This document shows, in pieces, positions 63,746 through 64,000 of a stretch of DNA of 64,000 bases. The notes below the pieces were generated by a model, which saw only the letters and a program-made list of their open reading frames with translations, made no database searches and had not been told where the DNA came from. Numbering within the stretch: the first letter of the stretch is position 1; every line of letters starts with the position of its first letter. This stretch comes from Albula goreensis (Eukaryota > Chordata > Actinopteri > Albuliformes > Albulidae): assembly GCA_022829145.1 (NCBI GenBank), contig CM040744.1, forward strand, positions 8,715,001 to 8,779,000, read 5' to 3'. The position numbers were made by a program, and so were the translations under genes.

Positions 63746-64000
63746 TCAGGAAAGTGGACACTGCGCTGATTACTCTTGGCGCAACATGAAGGTTGATGCC
63801 TAGACAGCGCTCTTTGTGCAAGCGTGTTCTTTACTGTAATTAGCGTCGTGACAGAGCATCATACTGCAGATAATTTCACTAATTAGATTCCATGTTTACA
63901 GTTTCTCTTGCATGCAGTTCCCAGCCTTGCTAATGGTAAAAAGGGGGGAAATCTAAGGGGGCCATGCCATGGAGCACTCAGGAGGACAATTTGGCCACGC

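Larger units (their letters stand above)
19704..64000 (-). other. grid2: Upstream grid2 intron (at least 44.3 kb), open at the window edge
   Basis: Everything at higher coordinates than the exon is upstream intron in the grid2 transcript, unless an undetected first exon lies within it. I looked for a signal-peptide coding segment ending in a donor after the conserved DSIIHI-type residues and found none. No other translated frame here resembles a known protein apart from the transposon remnants listed separately. Grid2 is known for unusually long introns, so a coding-free stretch of this size is expected. Confidence 0.75.

Overview
This is eukaryotic, vertebrate nuclear DNA, most likely from a ray-finned fish. 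The evidence is the single recognisable coding exon, which belongs to a vertebrate ionotropic glutamate receptor of the delta family. Two short-interspersed-element tails are of the type common in teleost genomes. There are long CA/GT microsatellites, AT-rich DNA with a few short CpG-dense patches, and almost no other coding sequence in 64 kb. There are no operons, CRISPR arrays or bacterial features.

Layout: the only supported protein-coding segment is a 156-bp minus-strand exon at 19548-19703. It encodes the start of the mature extracellular domain of GluD2 (grid2). It has a good acceptor and donor and is phase 1 at both ends. Transcription therefore runs from high to low coordinates. Positions 19704-64000 (at least 44.3 kb) are upstream intron, and 1-19547 (at least 19.5 kb) are downstream intron. 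I could not find the signal-peptide exon or the next downstream exon, so both probably lie outside the window. The other open frames look like chance frames, repeat translations or decayed transposon fragments.

Intronic content: (i) mobile-element fossils: a non-LTR retrotransposon C-terminus (about 9580-9985, minus), a pogo/Tigger-type DDE transposase remnant (about 29240-29893, minus), a SINE with tRNA-like head and standard tail split by a CA microsatellite (about 24690-24911), a second SINE/L2-type tail (about 41564-41615, minus), a possible LINE tail (about 14221-14290) and a candidate solo LTR (59519-59911). (ii) Tandem repeats: an 11-copy minisatellite with an invariant 38-bp spacing (49752-50169), units of about 83, 57, 55 and 48 bp, a degenerate unit of about 30-40 bp grading into a GAT/GGT microsatellite, long pyrimidine tracts and a C-rich quadruplex/i-motif tract. 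(iii) A 34-bp-stem hairpin at 18446-18559 that pairs best when read from the plus strand, antisense to grid2. (iv) CpG-dense or TAAT/octamer-rich patches that could be intronic regulatory elements.

The biology is a long synaptic-receptor gene intron with ordinary repeat decay. I see no evidence of a new multi-gene system. The most checkable curiosities are the antisense hairpin, the strictly 38-bp-spaced minisatellite and the clustered regulatory-looking patches.
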